DNA of 64,000 bases from Allocoprobacillus sp002160865 (GCF_042850985.1 NZ_AP031415.1:2418001-2482000), one strand, 5' to 3'; shown: positions 43,766-54,114, numbered from the stretch's first letter. The notes: generated by a model not told the origin, from the letters alone. Numbers and translations are program-made.

Positions 43766-44171
43766 CATTGTTTTGTGGAGCATTAAGATTTGTAATGATT
43801 GCTAAAATAGTAAGGATATGACCTAATTTCGTATCTGAAATAGCTCTCATTGTTTCTCTAAATTCATTATTACCTTGATTATAAGTATGGGTACGATACT
43901 GTAAAAAAGAATTGATTTCTAATCTCAAAATTTCATTAAGAACAGCTCTATAACCACCTTGTAAATTCACATCAGGAACCATTGGATCATAATTAATGCC
44001 ATATTCTAACTTATAAAAATAATTCAAATAAATAGCATTTTGTTCAGCATTTTTCGCAAATCTTAATAATGCCTCTTTTTCTTCCTGTGACGAAGCTAAA
44101 GCTGCTGCACGACGATAAAGTTGAGCCAAAAATTTTTCTGTATAAATATAAGATTGAAGTTGATCTCGCAT
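43761..44171 (-). CDS. Ferritin-like helical protein of unknown function
   Basis: 136 residues, predicted as a four-helix bundle. Glu/His positions suggest a ferritin-like fold (YTEKFLAQLYRRAA, FAKNAEQNAIYLNYFY, EILRLEINSFLQYR, DTKLGHILTILAI). I cannot confirm a di-iron site. The start at 44171 has GAGGTG six bases upstream. It stands alone, downstream of no obvious partner. Confidence 0.65.
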   Translation of the reverse strand: MRDQLQSYIYTEKFLAQLYRRAAALASSQEEKEALLRFAKNAEQNAIYLNYFYKLEYGINYDPMVPDVNLQGGYRAVLNEILRLEINSFLQYRTHTYNQGNNEFRETMRAISDTKLGHILTILAIITNLNAPQNNG

Positions 44172-44215
44172 CTTTGACACCTCAATTTAACATATGCCTA
44201 TAAGCAAAAAATGTG

Positions 44216-44246
44216 AAAAAAGATTTGTCTATTTCAACAAATCTTT
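44216..44246 (-). terminator. Terminator after the tcdA-like gene
   Basis: On the minus strand AAAGATTTGT, an eight-base loop, ACAAATCTTT and a T tail overlap the stop codon. Confidence 0.8.
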
Positions 44247-44921
44247 AATCACTTCACTCGCTATTAATAAACCGGCACTAGATGGAACAAAGGATGTACT
44301 ACCCGGTATAACTCTTTTATTTGTTTGTTCATTGGATACTTGTGGTTTTAAAGGTTCTTCTTTGGAATAAACAACTTTTAAATGTTGAATGCCTCTTTTC
44401 TTTAATTCTCTACGCATCACTTTAGCTAGAGGACATACTGATGTTTTATAAATATCACTGACTTCCAGCATGGCTGGATTCATTTTATTCCCTGTTCCCA
44501 TAGAGCTTATTAAAGGAACTTTTTGATTACAACGCATTGCTAATTCTATTTTGGAAGTAATCGTATCAATTGCATCTACGACATAATCATATTGTGTCAA
44601 ATCAATATCATCTGCATTTTCTGGCAAATAAAATATTTCTAAAGTATGGACATCACAATCTGGATGAATAGATAAAATTCTTTCTTTCATGACTTCTACT
44701 TTCTTTTTTCCAATCGTATCTTGTGTCGCAATGATTTGACGATTTAAATTAGAAAGCGATACTGTATCATTGTCTACTATTGTGATATGCCCGATTCCAC
44801 TTCTGACTAGTGCTTCTACAACATAACCACCGACACCACCGACACCAAAAACAATCACATGTTTTTGATTTAATTGACAAATACAATCTTTTCCAACTAA
44901 CAATTCAAATCTAGAAAACAT
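44229..44921 (-). CDS. tcdA: tRNA threonylcarbamoyladenosine dehydratase (ThiF/E1-like)
   Basis: 230 residues of the E1-like ThiF family. The ATP-binding loop is VFGVGGVGGYVVEAL and the Arg motif is SLSNLNRQI. Further family features are DAIDTITSKIELA and the Cys in YKTSVCPLAKVMRREL. TcdA cyclises t6A37 of ANN-decoding tRNAs to ct6A using ATP. It starts at 44921, one base after the TtcA-like stop, with AAGGAG upstream, so the two tRNA-modifying enzymes form one operon. Confidence 0.9.
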   Translation of the reverse strand: MFSRFELLVGKDCICQLNQKHVIVFGVGGVGGYVVEALVRSGIGHITIVDNDTVSLSNLNRQIIATQDTIGKKKVEVMKERILSIHPDCDVHTLEIFYLPENADDIDLTQYDYVVDAIDTITSKIELAMRCNQKVPLISSMGTGNKMNPAMLEVSDIYKTSVCPLAKVMRRELKKRGIQHLKVVYSKEEPLKPQVSNEQTNKRVIPGSTSFVPSSAGLLIASEVIKDLLK

Positions 44922-44922
44922 A

Positions 44923-45759
44923 TTATTCTCCTTTATCATAAGTATCTAAAAAATGATGTTTTCCTTGTTCATCACTATATGAAATAATGGTTGCCAGATT
45001 CACATTTTCCACACTCTTAAAAACATTCTTTTTCACATTAGGATTCATTGTTTCTAAATACTTTAATAAATTCTTCATTTCTTCTCTTTTTGAAGTATGA
45101 TGCACTTCCCCTAGTTCTTCCATTTCTTCTGTAAAACGACAGGCACATTGAATAAATGATAAATCATTATAACGACACCAATGAATAATATCTTTTTCTT
45201 CAATCAAATACATCGGTCTAATCAGTTCCATTCCTTCAAAATTTGTACTATGTAATTTAGGCATCATTGTTTGTATTTGTGAACCATAGAACATCCCCAT
45301 TAAAATTGTTTCAATAACATCATCAAAATGATGTCCTAAAGCAATCTTATTACATCCTAATTCCTTTGCTTTGGCATACAAAAAACCTCTACGCATTCTA
45401 GCACATAAATAACATGGTGATTTTTCAATATTTGTGACAACTTGAAAAATATCTGATTCAAAAAACTGTACAGGTATACCCATAATTTTTGCATTTTCTT
45501 CAATCTTTTGGCGATTCTTTTGATTATATCCCGGATCCATTGATAAAAAGACTAAACCAAAATCAAATTGACCATGTCTTTTAATTTCCTGTAATAATTT
45601 AGCCATCAACATAGAATCTTTTCCTCCAGAAATACACACTGCAATATTATCTCCTGGTTGAATTAAATCATATGTCTGAATAGCTTTTACAAACTTTCTC
45701 CATATTGGCTTACGATATTTTTTAATAATACTTTGTTCTATTTGTTTAACTCTATCCAT
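44923..45759 (-). CDS. TtcA-family tRNA thiolation enzyme
   Basis: About 278 residues, PP-loop ATPase. Seen are the P-loop AVCISGGKDSMLMAKLLQ, the Cys pair CYLCARMRRG that could hold an Fe-S cluster, LGHHFDDVIETIL, and a further Cys in QCACRF. TtcA makes 2-thiocytidine at tRNA position 32. Several paralogues share this plan, so the exact target is not certain. The start at 45759 lies six bases after GAGGAG. Confidence 0.85.
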   Translation of the reverse strand: MDRVKQIEQSIIKKYRKPIWRKFVKAIQTYDLIQPGDNIAVCISGGKDSMLMAKLLQEIKRHGQFDFGLVFLSMDPGYNQKNRQKIEENAKIMGIPVQFFESDIFQVVTNIEKSPCYLCARMRRGFLYAKAKELGCNKIALGHHFDDVIETILMGMFYGSQIQTMMPKLHSTNFEGMELIRPMYLIEEKDIIHWCRYNDLSFIQCACRFTEEMEELGEVHHTSKREEMKNLLKYLETMNPNVKKNVFKSVENVNLATIISYSDEQGKHHFLDTYDKGE

Positions 45760-45825
45760 ACCCATCTCCTCGCTGTTTTATTTTACATGAATACATATAA
45801 AAAAACAATACAATCACTTCTTAAA

Positions 45826-45852
45826 GAAAAACAGAACGTTCATAACGCTCTG
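45826..45852 (-). terminator. Terminator of the purF-like gene
   Basis: On the minus strand CAGAGCGTT, an ATG loop, AACGTTCTG (one G-U) and a T run directly follow the stop codon. Confidence 0.8.
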
Positions 45853-47265
45853 CTATTCTTTTCCATCCCAACAGTAAGTACATAACTTACATGGTTCAAT
45901 ACCTATAGATTCAATAAGATCATCTAAACGATGATATCTTAAAGATGTAAATTTCAATCTCTTACAAATTTCATCTAACATTTGTTGATATTTTTCACTA
46001 TCTGGATTAGCATATTCTGCCAATACCTCATCAGTGACATCGCCTTGTTCTAAATCTTTAATGACACGTCTTGTAATAAGGTCTAACTCTGAATTAGAGC
46101 GTGAAAAATTCAAATATTTACATCCAAACAATATCGGTGGACAAGCCGGTCTAACATGGACTTCTTTGGCACCAGATTGATATAAGAATTCTGTTGTTTC
46201 TCTTAATTGTGTTCCTCTCACAATTGAATCATCAATTAACAATAAACTCTTATTTTTAATTAATTCTTTAACAGGAATTAATTTCATTTTCGCAATTAAG
46301 TTTCTTTGACCTTGACTTTGTGGCATAAATGAACGAGGCCAAGTTGGTGTATATTTAATGAATGGTCTTGCAAATGGGATACCAGATTCATTAGCGTAAC
46401 CAATCGCATGTGCCAATCCTGAATCAGGAACTCCAGCGACACTATCAGGCTCAACTGTTCCTTGGTCACGTTTCGCTAACATACTTCCACAATCATAGCG
46501 CATCTTTTCAACATTGACTCCTTCATATGTTGAAGTTGGATATCCATAATAAACCCATAAAAATGAACAAATTTTCATTTGATCATTAGGTTTGACTTTT
46601 TGTGTAAACCCATGAGGATAAATAAATCCAATCTCTCCAGAACCTAAATCCTTATAATGATGATATCCTAAATTTAAAAATGCTGAACTTTCAAAAGTGA
46701 CACAATAAGCATCATCTTTTCTTCCAATAATCACAGGTGTTCTTCCTAATTTATCTCTAGCACAATAAATACCCTCACTTGTCATAATCAAAATACTCAT
46801 AGATCCTTTGACAAGTTTTTGAGCATGTTGAATACCTTCTACAATAGATTCCTTTTGATTAATCAATGCTGCTACCATTTCTGTAGGATTAATTTCTCCC
46901 CCACTCATTTCTAAGAAATGTGTTTTTCCTTGTTCAAAACATAAAGTTCTTAATTCATCTAAATTATTAATTCTTCCTACAGTTGTAATCGCAAAAGAAC
47001 CTAAATGTGAATTTACCAGTAAAGGCTGTGCTTCACTATCAGAAATACAACCAATCCCAATATTTCCAGCAAATTCTTCTACATCTTTTTCAAACTTTGT
47101 ACGAAAAGGTGAATTTTCAATATTATGAATAGAACGTTGAAATCCATCCTTTCCATAAACAGCCATTCCACCCCTTCTTGTTCCTAGATGCGAATGATAA
47201 TCTACTCCAAAAAACAAATCCATAACACAATCATTTTGTGATGCTACCCCAAAAAAACCACTCAT
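45853..47265 (-). CDS. Amidophosphoribosyltransferase-like protein (PurF family) lacking the N-terminal Cys
   Basis: 470 residues. A class II glutamine amidotransferase-like domain (about 1-235, with GTRRGGMAVYG and CARDKLGRTPV) is joined to a phosphoribosyltransferase domain whose PRPP loop SLLLIDDSIVRGTQL is intact. C-terminal Cys residues (CKLCTYC) recall the Fe-S cluster of Bacillus-type PurF. The start at 47265 gives MSGFFGV, where PurF has Cys at that place, so glutamine hydrolysis may be lost or carried by Ser. No other purine genes are adjacent. It may use ammonia, or be a paralogue with another role. Confidence 0.8.
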   Translation of the reverse strand: MSGFFGVASQNDCVMDLFFGVDYHSHLGTRRGGMAVYGKDGFQRSIHNIENSPFRTKFEKDVEEFAGNIGIGCISDSEAQPLLVNSHLGSFAITTVGRINNLDELRTLCFEQGKTHFLEMSGGEINPTEMVAALINQKESIVEGIQHAQKLVKGSMSILIMTSEGIYCARDKLGRTPVIIGRKDDAYCVTFESSAFLNLGYHHYKDLGSGEIGFIYPHGFTQKVKPNDQMKICSFLWVYYGYPTSTYEGVNVEKMRYDCGSMLAKRDQGTVEPDSVAGVPDSGLAHAIGYANESGIPFARPFIKYTPTWPRSFMPQSQGQRNLIAKMKLIPVKELIKNKSLLLIDDSIVRGTQLRETTEFLYQSGAKEVHVRPACPPILFGCKYLNFSRSNSELDLITRRVIKDLEQGDVTDEVLAEYANPDSEKYQQMLDEICKRLKFTSLRYHRLDDLIESIGIEPCKLCTYCWDGKE

Positions 47266-47373
47266 ACTGTTCCTATCTCCTTTGTTTATCAATTTACACA
47301 CCTATTCTAATCAATTTTACCATAAAAGTCTACAAACTTTTTATTATTTCACGACTTTTTTATCGTTATCTCC

Positions 47374-47403
47374 AAAGAAAAAGTAGCCTTTTCGAGGCTA
47401 CTT
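47374..47403 (-). terminator. Terminator after the PH-domain gene
   Basis: On the minus strand AAGTAGCC, a TCGAAAA loop, GGCTACTT and a T run overlap the stop of the PH-like gene. Confidence 0.85.
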
Positions 47404-47838
47404 TGTCATAAAAATTCTTGATCGCTTTTCTAACTCTTGAATAAACTCCTGTTTTTTGACCGGTGAAATTAATACCTCACTATTTCCATTTCTTCCTTTT
47501 TGGGCTTTATATATCATATCTATACGATCCAATGATAAACCACAAGAACTTAAGGGATTATGTGTTTCTTTAAAAGAGCGAATATCTAAATAAGGTATAT
47601 CTTCATGAAAGAAAAAACCACATTTCACTTCTAAATAATCTTCATGAAACTCATAATATGTTCCTATCGTACATGCTATCATTAAAACATCTACACCACC
47701 AAATATAATCACAATAAACCAAAAACCTAACCATGAAAAATCTCCTATCAGTAATTTGATGATTTCATAATTACCATAGACAATCACACTCATAGCTATA
47801 ATCCACATTATACCTATCTTTGAACGATAACGTTTCAT
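47398..47838 (-). CDS. Membrane-anchored bacterial PH-domain protein
   Basis: 146 residues. Two membrane segments (about 9-27 and 36-58) are followed by a small beta domain, TYYEFHEDYLEVKCGFFF, with DIRSFKETHNPLSS. This is the pattern of bacterial PH-like (PF06713/DUF1200) proteins. Function is unknown. It begins ten bases after the amidase stop, so the two are co-transcribed. Confidence 0.75.
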   Translation of the reverse strand: MKRYRSKIGIMWIIAMSVIVYGNYEIIKLLIGDFSWLGFWFIVIIFGGVDVLMIACTIGTYYEFHEDYLEVKCGFFFHEDIPYLDIRSFKETHNPLSSCGLSLDRIDMIYKAQKGRNGNSEVLISPVKKQEFIQELEKRSRIFMTK

Positions 47839-47847
47839 ATGCCCTCC

Positions 47848-49140
47848 TTAAAAATAAGCATCTATTCCATCAGCAATGCCTTTTGCACATTTTGTTTGAA
47901 AAGCCTCATCATTTAATAAACGATCTTCTGTAGGATTTGTGATAAATCCCATTTCTATATAAATAGATGGAACTTCACTCCAGTTAATTCCTGATAGATC
48001 ATTACGATAAGAAACACCTCTACTTCTTAAACCAGTAGCAGCACAATAAGATTGAATGACTTTTTGAGCCAGTTTAGATGATGCACTATAAATGGAAGCA
48101 CAATAAGGATTATCCTTTGCTGGAGCAATCGTATGTGCCCCTCTTGCACTTGAACCTGCACCATCACAATGCAAATGAATGACTGCTGCAGCATTATTGT
48201 TGTTACCTATCATCGCACGTTCTTTATTCGAAATATCAACATTCTGACTTGTCCTTGTCATAATGACTGTATAGCCTCGTGACTGCAATTCACTTCTTAA
48301 TTTTAATCCAATTTCTAAAGTTGTTTGAGATTCTGGAATTTTCGTTGTTGTCCCTGTAGCTCCACCAGCAACTTTTGCCTTTTTTGTAGATGCTCCTGGT
48401 CCAATAGGTTCTAAAGAGCTGTTCCCCTGTCCCTGATGTCCCGGATCAATCACAATCACTTTATTACTAGCTGATGGGACATATTGTTGTGTAGAAGTTG
48501 TTGAAGAAGATGATGATGAACTCTGAGGTTTTGTAACTTCATTCTTAATTTCCTCTTTCACTGTGACTTTCAATGTTTTTTCACTTTGATTATTATTTTT
48601 ATCTACAGCTTTCACAACAACCTTATATGTTCCTGCTTTTTTCGTGTTGACATTATTTTCATATGTATAATAACCTGTCTGTTTATCTTTCACTTTATCT
48701 TTAGATACATATGTTAAAGGGCCATCAACAGAATCTTTAACAGATTGAATATATGATTTAACATCAAATGCATCTCCATATTCTATACTGACTGAATCCT
48801 TAGATAATTGAATTTCTGGTAACTTTGTATCTTTTACTTCAATAACATGTTCAAAGGTTTTACTTAAATCTCCTTTTGTCACTTTATACTCTAAAGTTTG
48901 TTTTCCTAATGTCATAGTATCTAAAGTTGGAGCCATCAATCTTCCACTTTGTTGATCAACAAAATCCTCTGCTTTGATATCACTTCCATATTCCACCACT
49001 GTCTGATCTGTAAACGTTAATTGAATAGAATCTAATATTTTCTGTCTTTGATCATTTTGATACCATATATAACCACCCATAGCTCCTGCAACGATAATGA
49101 TTATAGCTAAAGCAACAATAATCCATTTCTTTTTTGTCAT
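47848..49140 (-). CDS. N-acetylmuramoyl-L-alanine amidase with Ig-like domains
   Basis: 430 residues. A signal anchor (5-26), then two Ig-like/cadherin-like modules of about 75-80 residues (VVEYGSDIKAEDFV, VSIEYGDAFDVKSYI), a Ser/Thr linker (SSSSSSTTSTQQ) and a C-terminal zinc amidase_3 domain. The zinc and catalytic residues are in VIDPGHQGQG, PESQTTLEIGLKL, IHLHCDGAG and SIYIEMGFITN. It cuts the amide bond between muramic acid and the stem peptide outside the cell. The Ig-like part may bind the wall. Confidence 0.9.
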   Translation of the reverse strand: MTKKKWIIVALAIIIIVAGAMGGYIWYQNDQRQKILDSIQLTFTDQTVVEYGSDIKAEDFVDQQSGRLMAPTLDTMTLGKQTLEYKVTKGDLSKTFEHVIEVKDTKLPEIQLSKDSVSIEYGDAFDVKSYIQSVKDSVDGPLTYVSKDKVKDKQTGYYTYENNVNTKKAGTYKVVVKAVDKNNNQSEKTLKVTVKEEIKNEVTKPQSSSSSSSTTSTQQYVPSASNKVIVIDPGHQGQGNSSLEPIGPGASTKKAKVAGGATGTTTKIPESQTTLEIGLKLRSELQSRGYTVIMTRTSQNVDISNKERAMIGNNNNAAAVIHLHCDGAGSSARGAHTIAPAKDNPYCASIYSASSKLAQKVIQSYCAATGLRSRGVSYRNDLSGINWSEVPSIYIEMGFITNPTEDRLLNDEAFQTKCAKGIADGIDAYF

Positions 49141-49187
49141 TCAACCCTCTCCCTTCATTATCTCTATTCTATCATCTTCATCTCATG

Positions 49188-49222
49188 AAAAAAAGAGTCG
49201 TTATCATAAATATAACAACTCT
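49188..49222 (-). terminator. Terminator of the aldo/keto reductase gene
   Basis: On the minus strand AGAGTTGTTAT, a seven-base loop, ATAACGACTCT and seven T follow the reductase stop. Confidence 0.85.
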
Positions 49223-49232
49223 CATCATAAAA

Positions 49233-50351
49233 TTAACCTTCAAAATCCTTAACAACTCTTTTTAAATCTTCTCTAATTGGCAATTGCTGTGGACACATTC
49301 TTTCACACGCTCCACATTGTTGACAGTGACTAGCTTTTTCTTGATCACTCATCTTTTCATATTTTCCTTTAAATAATTTTTCATCATCATAAATAAAGCA
49401 ATTATTCCAATACTTAAAATTAGAAGGAATATTCACACCAAAAGGACAAGGCATACAATAACCACAACCTGTACATCCATTCTTTGTACGGGCATGTAAT
49501 GTATCCGCCACCTTTTCCACAATCGCCATTTCTTCATCATTTAAGTTTTGATAATTTTCAAAAGTTTTCAGATTATCTTTCACTTGTGCTAATGTTGACA
49601 TACCACTCAAAATCACCTTAACTCCCGGTAATGTTCCTACATAACGCAAAGCCCAAGAAGCTAATGTTCTTTTAGAATCATAATCTTGAAACATCTTTGT
49701 TACATCAGCTGGAAGGGTTGCTAAACTCCCACCTTTGATTGGTTCCATAACAACCAAAGGAACACCTAATTGATTAGCTAAATCAACACCTTTTTGTCCT
49801 GCTTGAATATTCATATCCATATAATTTAATTGTAATTGACAAAAATCCCAGTGATGTGCTTTTAAGATTGTTTCAAAGACTGGATATTCATCATGAAAAC
49901 TAAATCCTAAATACTTAATTTTTCCTTCTTGTCTTAATTGCTCACATAATTCAATAATATGATATTCCTTCACCTTTTCCCATTTTTTAGCATCCAAAGC
50001 ATGTAATAAATAAAAATCAACATAATCTACACCTAATCTTTGCAATTGTGATTCAAAGATATCTTTGGCTTCTTCTTGACTATGGACATTCCAAATAGGT
50101 AATTTTGTAGCCAGAGTATATTGGTTACGATCATATTTCTTTAAAACACGTCCTACAAAAGGTTCACTATCCCCATTATGATATGGATAAGCTGTATCAA
50201 TATATGTAACTCCATGTGAAATAGCCATATCCAGCATTTCTTCTGCTTCTTTTTCTTCAATATTTCCATTTTCATCTAAAGGGAAACGCATATAACCAAA
50301 ACCAAGTAATGATGATTCTATTCCTAACTTTTCAAATTGTCTTCTTTCCAT
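49233..50351 (-). CDS. Aldo/keto reductase with C-terminal 4Fe-4S domain
   Basis: About 372 residues. An aldo/keto reductase barrel has the catalytic Asp/Tyr in YIDTAYPYHNGDSE, the Lys in TLATKLP and the His in DFYLLHALD. A C-terminal Fe-S region has CTGCGYCMPCP and CQQCGACERMCP. The family (YhdN/ferredoxin-type AKR) reduces unknown carbonyls with NAD(P)H and may pass electrons through the clusters. The start at 50351 lies six bases after AGGAGG. Confidence 0.9.
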   Translation of the reverse strand: MERRQFEKLGIESSLLGFGYMRFPLDENGNIEEKEAEEMLDMAISHGVTYIDTAYPYHNGDSEPFVGRVLKKYDRNQYTLATKLPIWNVHSQEEAKDIFESQLQRLGVDYVDFYLLHALDAKKWEKVKEYHIIELCEQLRQEGKIKYLGFSFHDEYPVFETILKAHHWDFCQLQLNYMDMNIQAGQKGVDLANQLGVPLVVMEPIKGGSLATLPADVTKMFQDYDSKRTLASWALRYVGTLPGVKVILSGMSTLAQVKDNLKTFENYQNLNDEEMAIVEKVADTLHARTKNGCTGCGYCMPCPFGVNIPSNFKYWNNCFIYDDEKLFKGKYEKMSDQEKASHCQQCGACERMCPQQLPIREDLKRVVKDFEG

Positions 50352-50411
50352 ACTTGACCTCCTCACTTTTTATCATTATAAATCACAAACTATAAGTTAT
50401 TCAATACCAAC

Positions 50412-52357
50412 TCACTGTCTTTCAAAACGATAAAGCGTATTTTTTGAAACATCTTTTTTTAAAGGAGAGGACAATGCGATAAGTTGAATATCACCCGGTA
50501 CACGATATTCCATTTTTCTTACCAGATAACATCCATCACCTTTCATAATTCGATATTGAGGAATATACCCACCTTCTATGATTTCACCAGTTGATTCATT
50601 TTCCATCCATGTATCAGCTTCTACTTCTACATAAAAGTCATCTATTGTCCCTGCTTTCACAACTATCATATTGATTTGGTCTGTCAATTGATAAATACTA
50701 TCAGAAGTTTTCCCAATATCTACTTGATAAGCTAATCGTGTAATCTCAAAAAAATCTTGTGACTGGGTTTCTACCTTTAATAAATAATTGGTGTTTTGAA
50801 ATTTTTTTAAGGAAGCATCTTGTTTTAATAATGTTTTCATTTCATTGATTTGTTTCACAGCCTTTTCTTCCATATCATGATTGATTTGTTGTTGAACATC
50901 AGGATCTTCTTTATATGTTGTACAAAACAACTCTACAGGTATTTGATCTTCTACATTAACAATCGTTATCGTTCCTCCTGAAGCAATAAGTCCCTCATCA
51001 TTTAAATCACAATTTTTATTTAGTGCAATAACATAACATGGTATACCATACTCATTTTTACATACAATAGCTGTTGTTCCAAACTGTTCAATTTGTGAAG
51101 ATTCAAATGCCATTATTTGATTATGACTATGAATTTCTACTTTTCCATTATTAACACTGACTTCATAATTTTGATCTTGATTATCTTGCGTTATCCAATT
51201 TCCAGATAATGTTGATAAAACATAATAATATGATATACCATTTCCTCTATCGCCATAGGTCGCTATAAAAGCTTGTTGTTGATGATTATGATCATCATAA
51301 CTGACAAGATTATTATCACCATTCAACCATAGCGTTGAAATATTTTCTCCTTGAGCATCATAGATGCCATTGGCTTTTCCAAAACATAAAAAAGTATAAT
51401 GTAAATCTTTAAATTGTCCTGTTGTTTTATTTTGTTTAAGAATCAGTTGACTTGATAAATCTGGTGATAAAGAATAATAAGTATGATAGGGCGATAAACG
51501 ACTTCCCACACCCCATAGAATAACAAAGATGATTCCTATTAATAAACTTCCAATGATGTAAGTCTGATGTGACCTTTGTTTCTTATCAATAAAGATGAAG
51601 ATATATAGAGATATAATCATTCCTGCAACAACAATCCATTCTAAAGCATCAAAAAAATATTCAAAACCGATTCTTTTTAAAATAACAACATATCCTACTT
51701 CTAAACATGTTAGTAATACAAAAATAATCAAAGATATCATTTTTATCCATAATTGTATTTTCTCTTGATAAGAGATAGGAGCATGTATGCTTGTTGTAGA
51801 TTGTTGTTGTATGTAGGACAAATCTTCATGTAAAATAAAGAGATTTTTATTTTGAATTTTTAAAACTATATAATCATTAAAATTCCATATATCTTGAATA
51901 TCTTGATAGAAATATGATATTTTCTTTCCATCTTGAATATAATCAAATGATTGTTGATGTAGTTGATATTGAATATCTTTAGGCTTATAAAAATGTGTTT
52001 GTAATACCAGTTTGACTTTTAGACTTATTAAACACCATAAACCAAATATCATCATAACAAGTCCTATAATATCAAAATGGTGTTGTAAATAACGATTTAA
52101 AAGATAGATTGCATAACCTCCACAAATGAGTAAACATCCAACTAAAATTGTCATAATGAATAAAGGTTGTTGATTATAAATCATCTGTTGAAGATATGTT
52201 TTATACATAGATCGTTTTATTGTCATTGTTTGATAGTGATATGTAGGCATCTTTGTTTTTTCCAAACTATCCTCACCATTCAATAATTCATCTACTGTCA
52301 CATCTAAAATTCTAGCCAACTCTTTTAATAATGAAATATCAGGCATACTTGTTCCGC
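50412..52357 (-). pseudogene. 3' piece of an XRE-membrane regulator split by the mobile element
   Basis: An open frame of 644 codons from Met 52346. Its first residues, MPDISLLKELARILDVTVDELLNGE, are the second half of an XRE domain, so the gene lacks its first helix-turn-helix half. In frame upstream, ESGTS is still present up to the junction at 52358-52363 (GGGAAA). The missing piece is at 59942-60088. Joined, they give SKWESGTSMPDISLL, a normal XRE sequence. The rest has about six membrane segments and a large soluble C-terminal domain that I do not recognise. A shortened protein from Met 52346 could still be made, but without DNA binding. Confidence 0.85.
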
Positions 52358-52389
52358 TTTCCCTTAGTTAAAGATATGAACCCTCTTTA

Positions 52390-54003
52390 TCAGTCTACTT
52401 TTCCAATAAATCGGTAGTATATCTCTATTTCCTGTATTCTTTCATTGTCCTCATTCGTTGTTGCTTCGTGAATGAGGATTTTTTCTATCATTGCATTTAA
52501 TAATGGTGCTGTCAGTTCCTTTGGTACGGAATACTCCTTGATTAACTCAATCCACTTTTCAGCACCTATCATATCCTGTTCCATTTTACTTAATTCTTCT
52601 CTTAGGTTGGTTATCTGCTGTTCCAGTTCTATCTGCTCTTTTTGATATTTCCCCGACAGCATGATGAAGTTTCGTTCCGTTATCTTCTCACAGGCTCTAT
52701 CTTCATACATTTTCGCAAACAAGCGGTCAATCTCATTTTGGCGGTTCTCGGCTTTCTTCAAGGCACTTGCCTTTTTCTTCTTTTCCCGTATTCTCTCTGC
52801 ATTGCCAGCCTTTTGTATCTTATTCAACACTTTTTCTTCGTCCTGCTGTACTGCCTTAGCCCAATACTGCAATCGCTCCAATACGGCTTGATACAGCACA
52901 TCATAGCGGATGTAGTGCATAGAACAATAACCTTTACCAAACTGTCCGTAGAAACTGCAAGCATAATAACTGTAAGGCGTTTTATTTGCCGTATTCGTTC
53001 CAAACCGCATAGACCAGCCACAATCCGCACACTTGACAAGCCCTGCAAATATCGGCGTTGCTTTTTCCTTTGTCTGTCTACGCCTTGATTTTATCTGTTC
53101 CTGCACACGATAAAACACTTCCTTATCAATAATCGGCTCATGGGTATTTTCTACTCGAAACCATTCACTTTCAGGCTTACGCACTTTCTTCTTGCTCTTG
53201 AATGAAACTGTTGATTGTCGATTATGAACGCTGTTTCCGATATAGACTTCACTTTTTAAGATTGCCTTGACATGAGCAATCGTCCACTCATAACGCTTGC
53301 TGTCGGGCTTTCCCTCAAAGATATGTGCAAAAGTACCGTACCTTGTAAAATTCAGCCAAGACGCTGTAGGAACTTTTTCTTCTCGCAGTACCTTTGTGAT
53401 TTTGGCACTACCGTAACCTTGATAGGCTAGGGAGAAGATTTTTTCAACAATCCATTTTGTTTCCTCATCAACCAGCAGTTTTCCTTTGATGTCGGGGTGT
53501 TTCTTATATCCTAACGGAGCATAAGCCCCATAATATGCACCCTCTGCAAATTTTGTCTTAAATGCAGATTTCACTTTACGGCTTGTATCTCTTGCCACCC
53601 ATTCATTGATGATATTCTTAAATGGTGCAATCTCACTTTCGCCTTTTTCGCTGTCTACACCGTCGTCAATCGCTATGTAACGGACATTATGGCTGGGAAA
53701 ATACAATTCTGTATATTGTCCTGTCATAATATAATTTCTGCCAAGTCGGGAAAGGTCTTTCGTTACAACACAGTTGATTTTTCCTGCCTCTATATCTTCA
53801 ATCATTCTCTGGAAACTCGGTCTTTCAAAATTTGTTCCCGACCAGCCGTCATCAATATATTCATCAATCACATTCAAATGATGTTCTTTTGCATATAGAC
53901 GTAACATACTTCTTTGTGTGGTAATGCTGGAACTTTCGCCCTGTAATTCATCATCTCGGCTCAACCTAAGATAAAGTGCAGTATTGTAAATCTGTTGTTT
54001 CAT
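52390..54003 (-). CDS. Large serine recombinase (DUF4368 type)
   Basis: 537 residues. The N-terminal resolvase domain has the catalytic Ser in ALYLRLSRDDE or the SSSITTQRSML helix, with Arg in KDLSRLGRNY and the YIDDGWSGTNFERP motif. A recombinase domain follows (about 165-290), then a zinc ribbon (CADCGWSMRFG and CSMHY) and a long coiled coil with a C-terminal DUF4368-like part. It integrates and excises the element by a four-strand cut at short cores. The gene lies at the very end of the element, 26 bases from its junction. AGGAGG precedes the ATG. Confidence 0.95.
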   Translation of the reverse strand: MKQQIYNTALYLRLSRDDELQGESSSITTQRSMLRLYAKEHHLNVIDEYIDDGWSGTNFERPSFQRMIEDIEAGKINCVVTKDLSRLGRNYIMTGQYTELYFPSHNVRYIAIDDGVDSEKGESEIAPFKNIINEWVARDTSRKVKSAFKTKFAEGAYYGAYAPLGYKKHPDIKGKLLVDEETKWIVEKIFSLAYQGYGSAKITKVLREEKVPTASWLNFTRYGTFAHIFEGKPDSKRYEWTIAHVKAILKSEVYIGNSVHNRQSTVSFKSKKKVRKPESEWFRVENTHEPIIDKEVFYRVQEQIKSRRRQTKEKATPIFAGLVKCADCGWSMRFGTNTANKTPYSYYACSFYGQFGKGYCSMHYIRYDVLYQAVLERLQYWAKAVQQDEEKVLNKIQKAGNAERIREKKKKASALKKAENRQNEIDRLFAKMYEDRACEKITERNFIMLSGKYQKEQIELEQQITNLREELSKMEQDMIGAEKWIELIKEYSVPKELTAPLLNAMIEKILIHEATTNEDNERIQEIEIYYRFIGKVD

Positions 54004-54028
54004 TGTCAGTTATCCTCCTTTATAACTA

Positions 54029-54073
54029 ACCCGTGTTTACAATACCTGCTTGCAAGTAAAGTATAACACGGGT
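54029..54073 (-). promoter_or_regulatory. Operator-like dyad at the recombinase promoter
   Basis: ACCCGTGTT (54029-54037) and AACACGGGT (54065-54073) are perfect inverted 9-mers 27 bases apart. An extended -10, TGTTATACT on the minus strand, overlaps one arm. It lies 26-70 bases before the recombinase ATG and probably regulates it. Looping by a repressor or autoregulation is possible. Confidence 0.6.
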
Positions 54074-54114
54074 ACTTTTTGCCATTCAATCTATTTCTTA
54101 CAACTGCACCGATT

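Noticed and set aside
52642..53088. Plus-strand frame of 148 codons inside the recombinase gene
   Set aside because: It is antisense to a full-length, well conserved serine recombinase.
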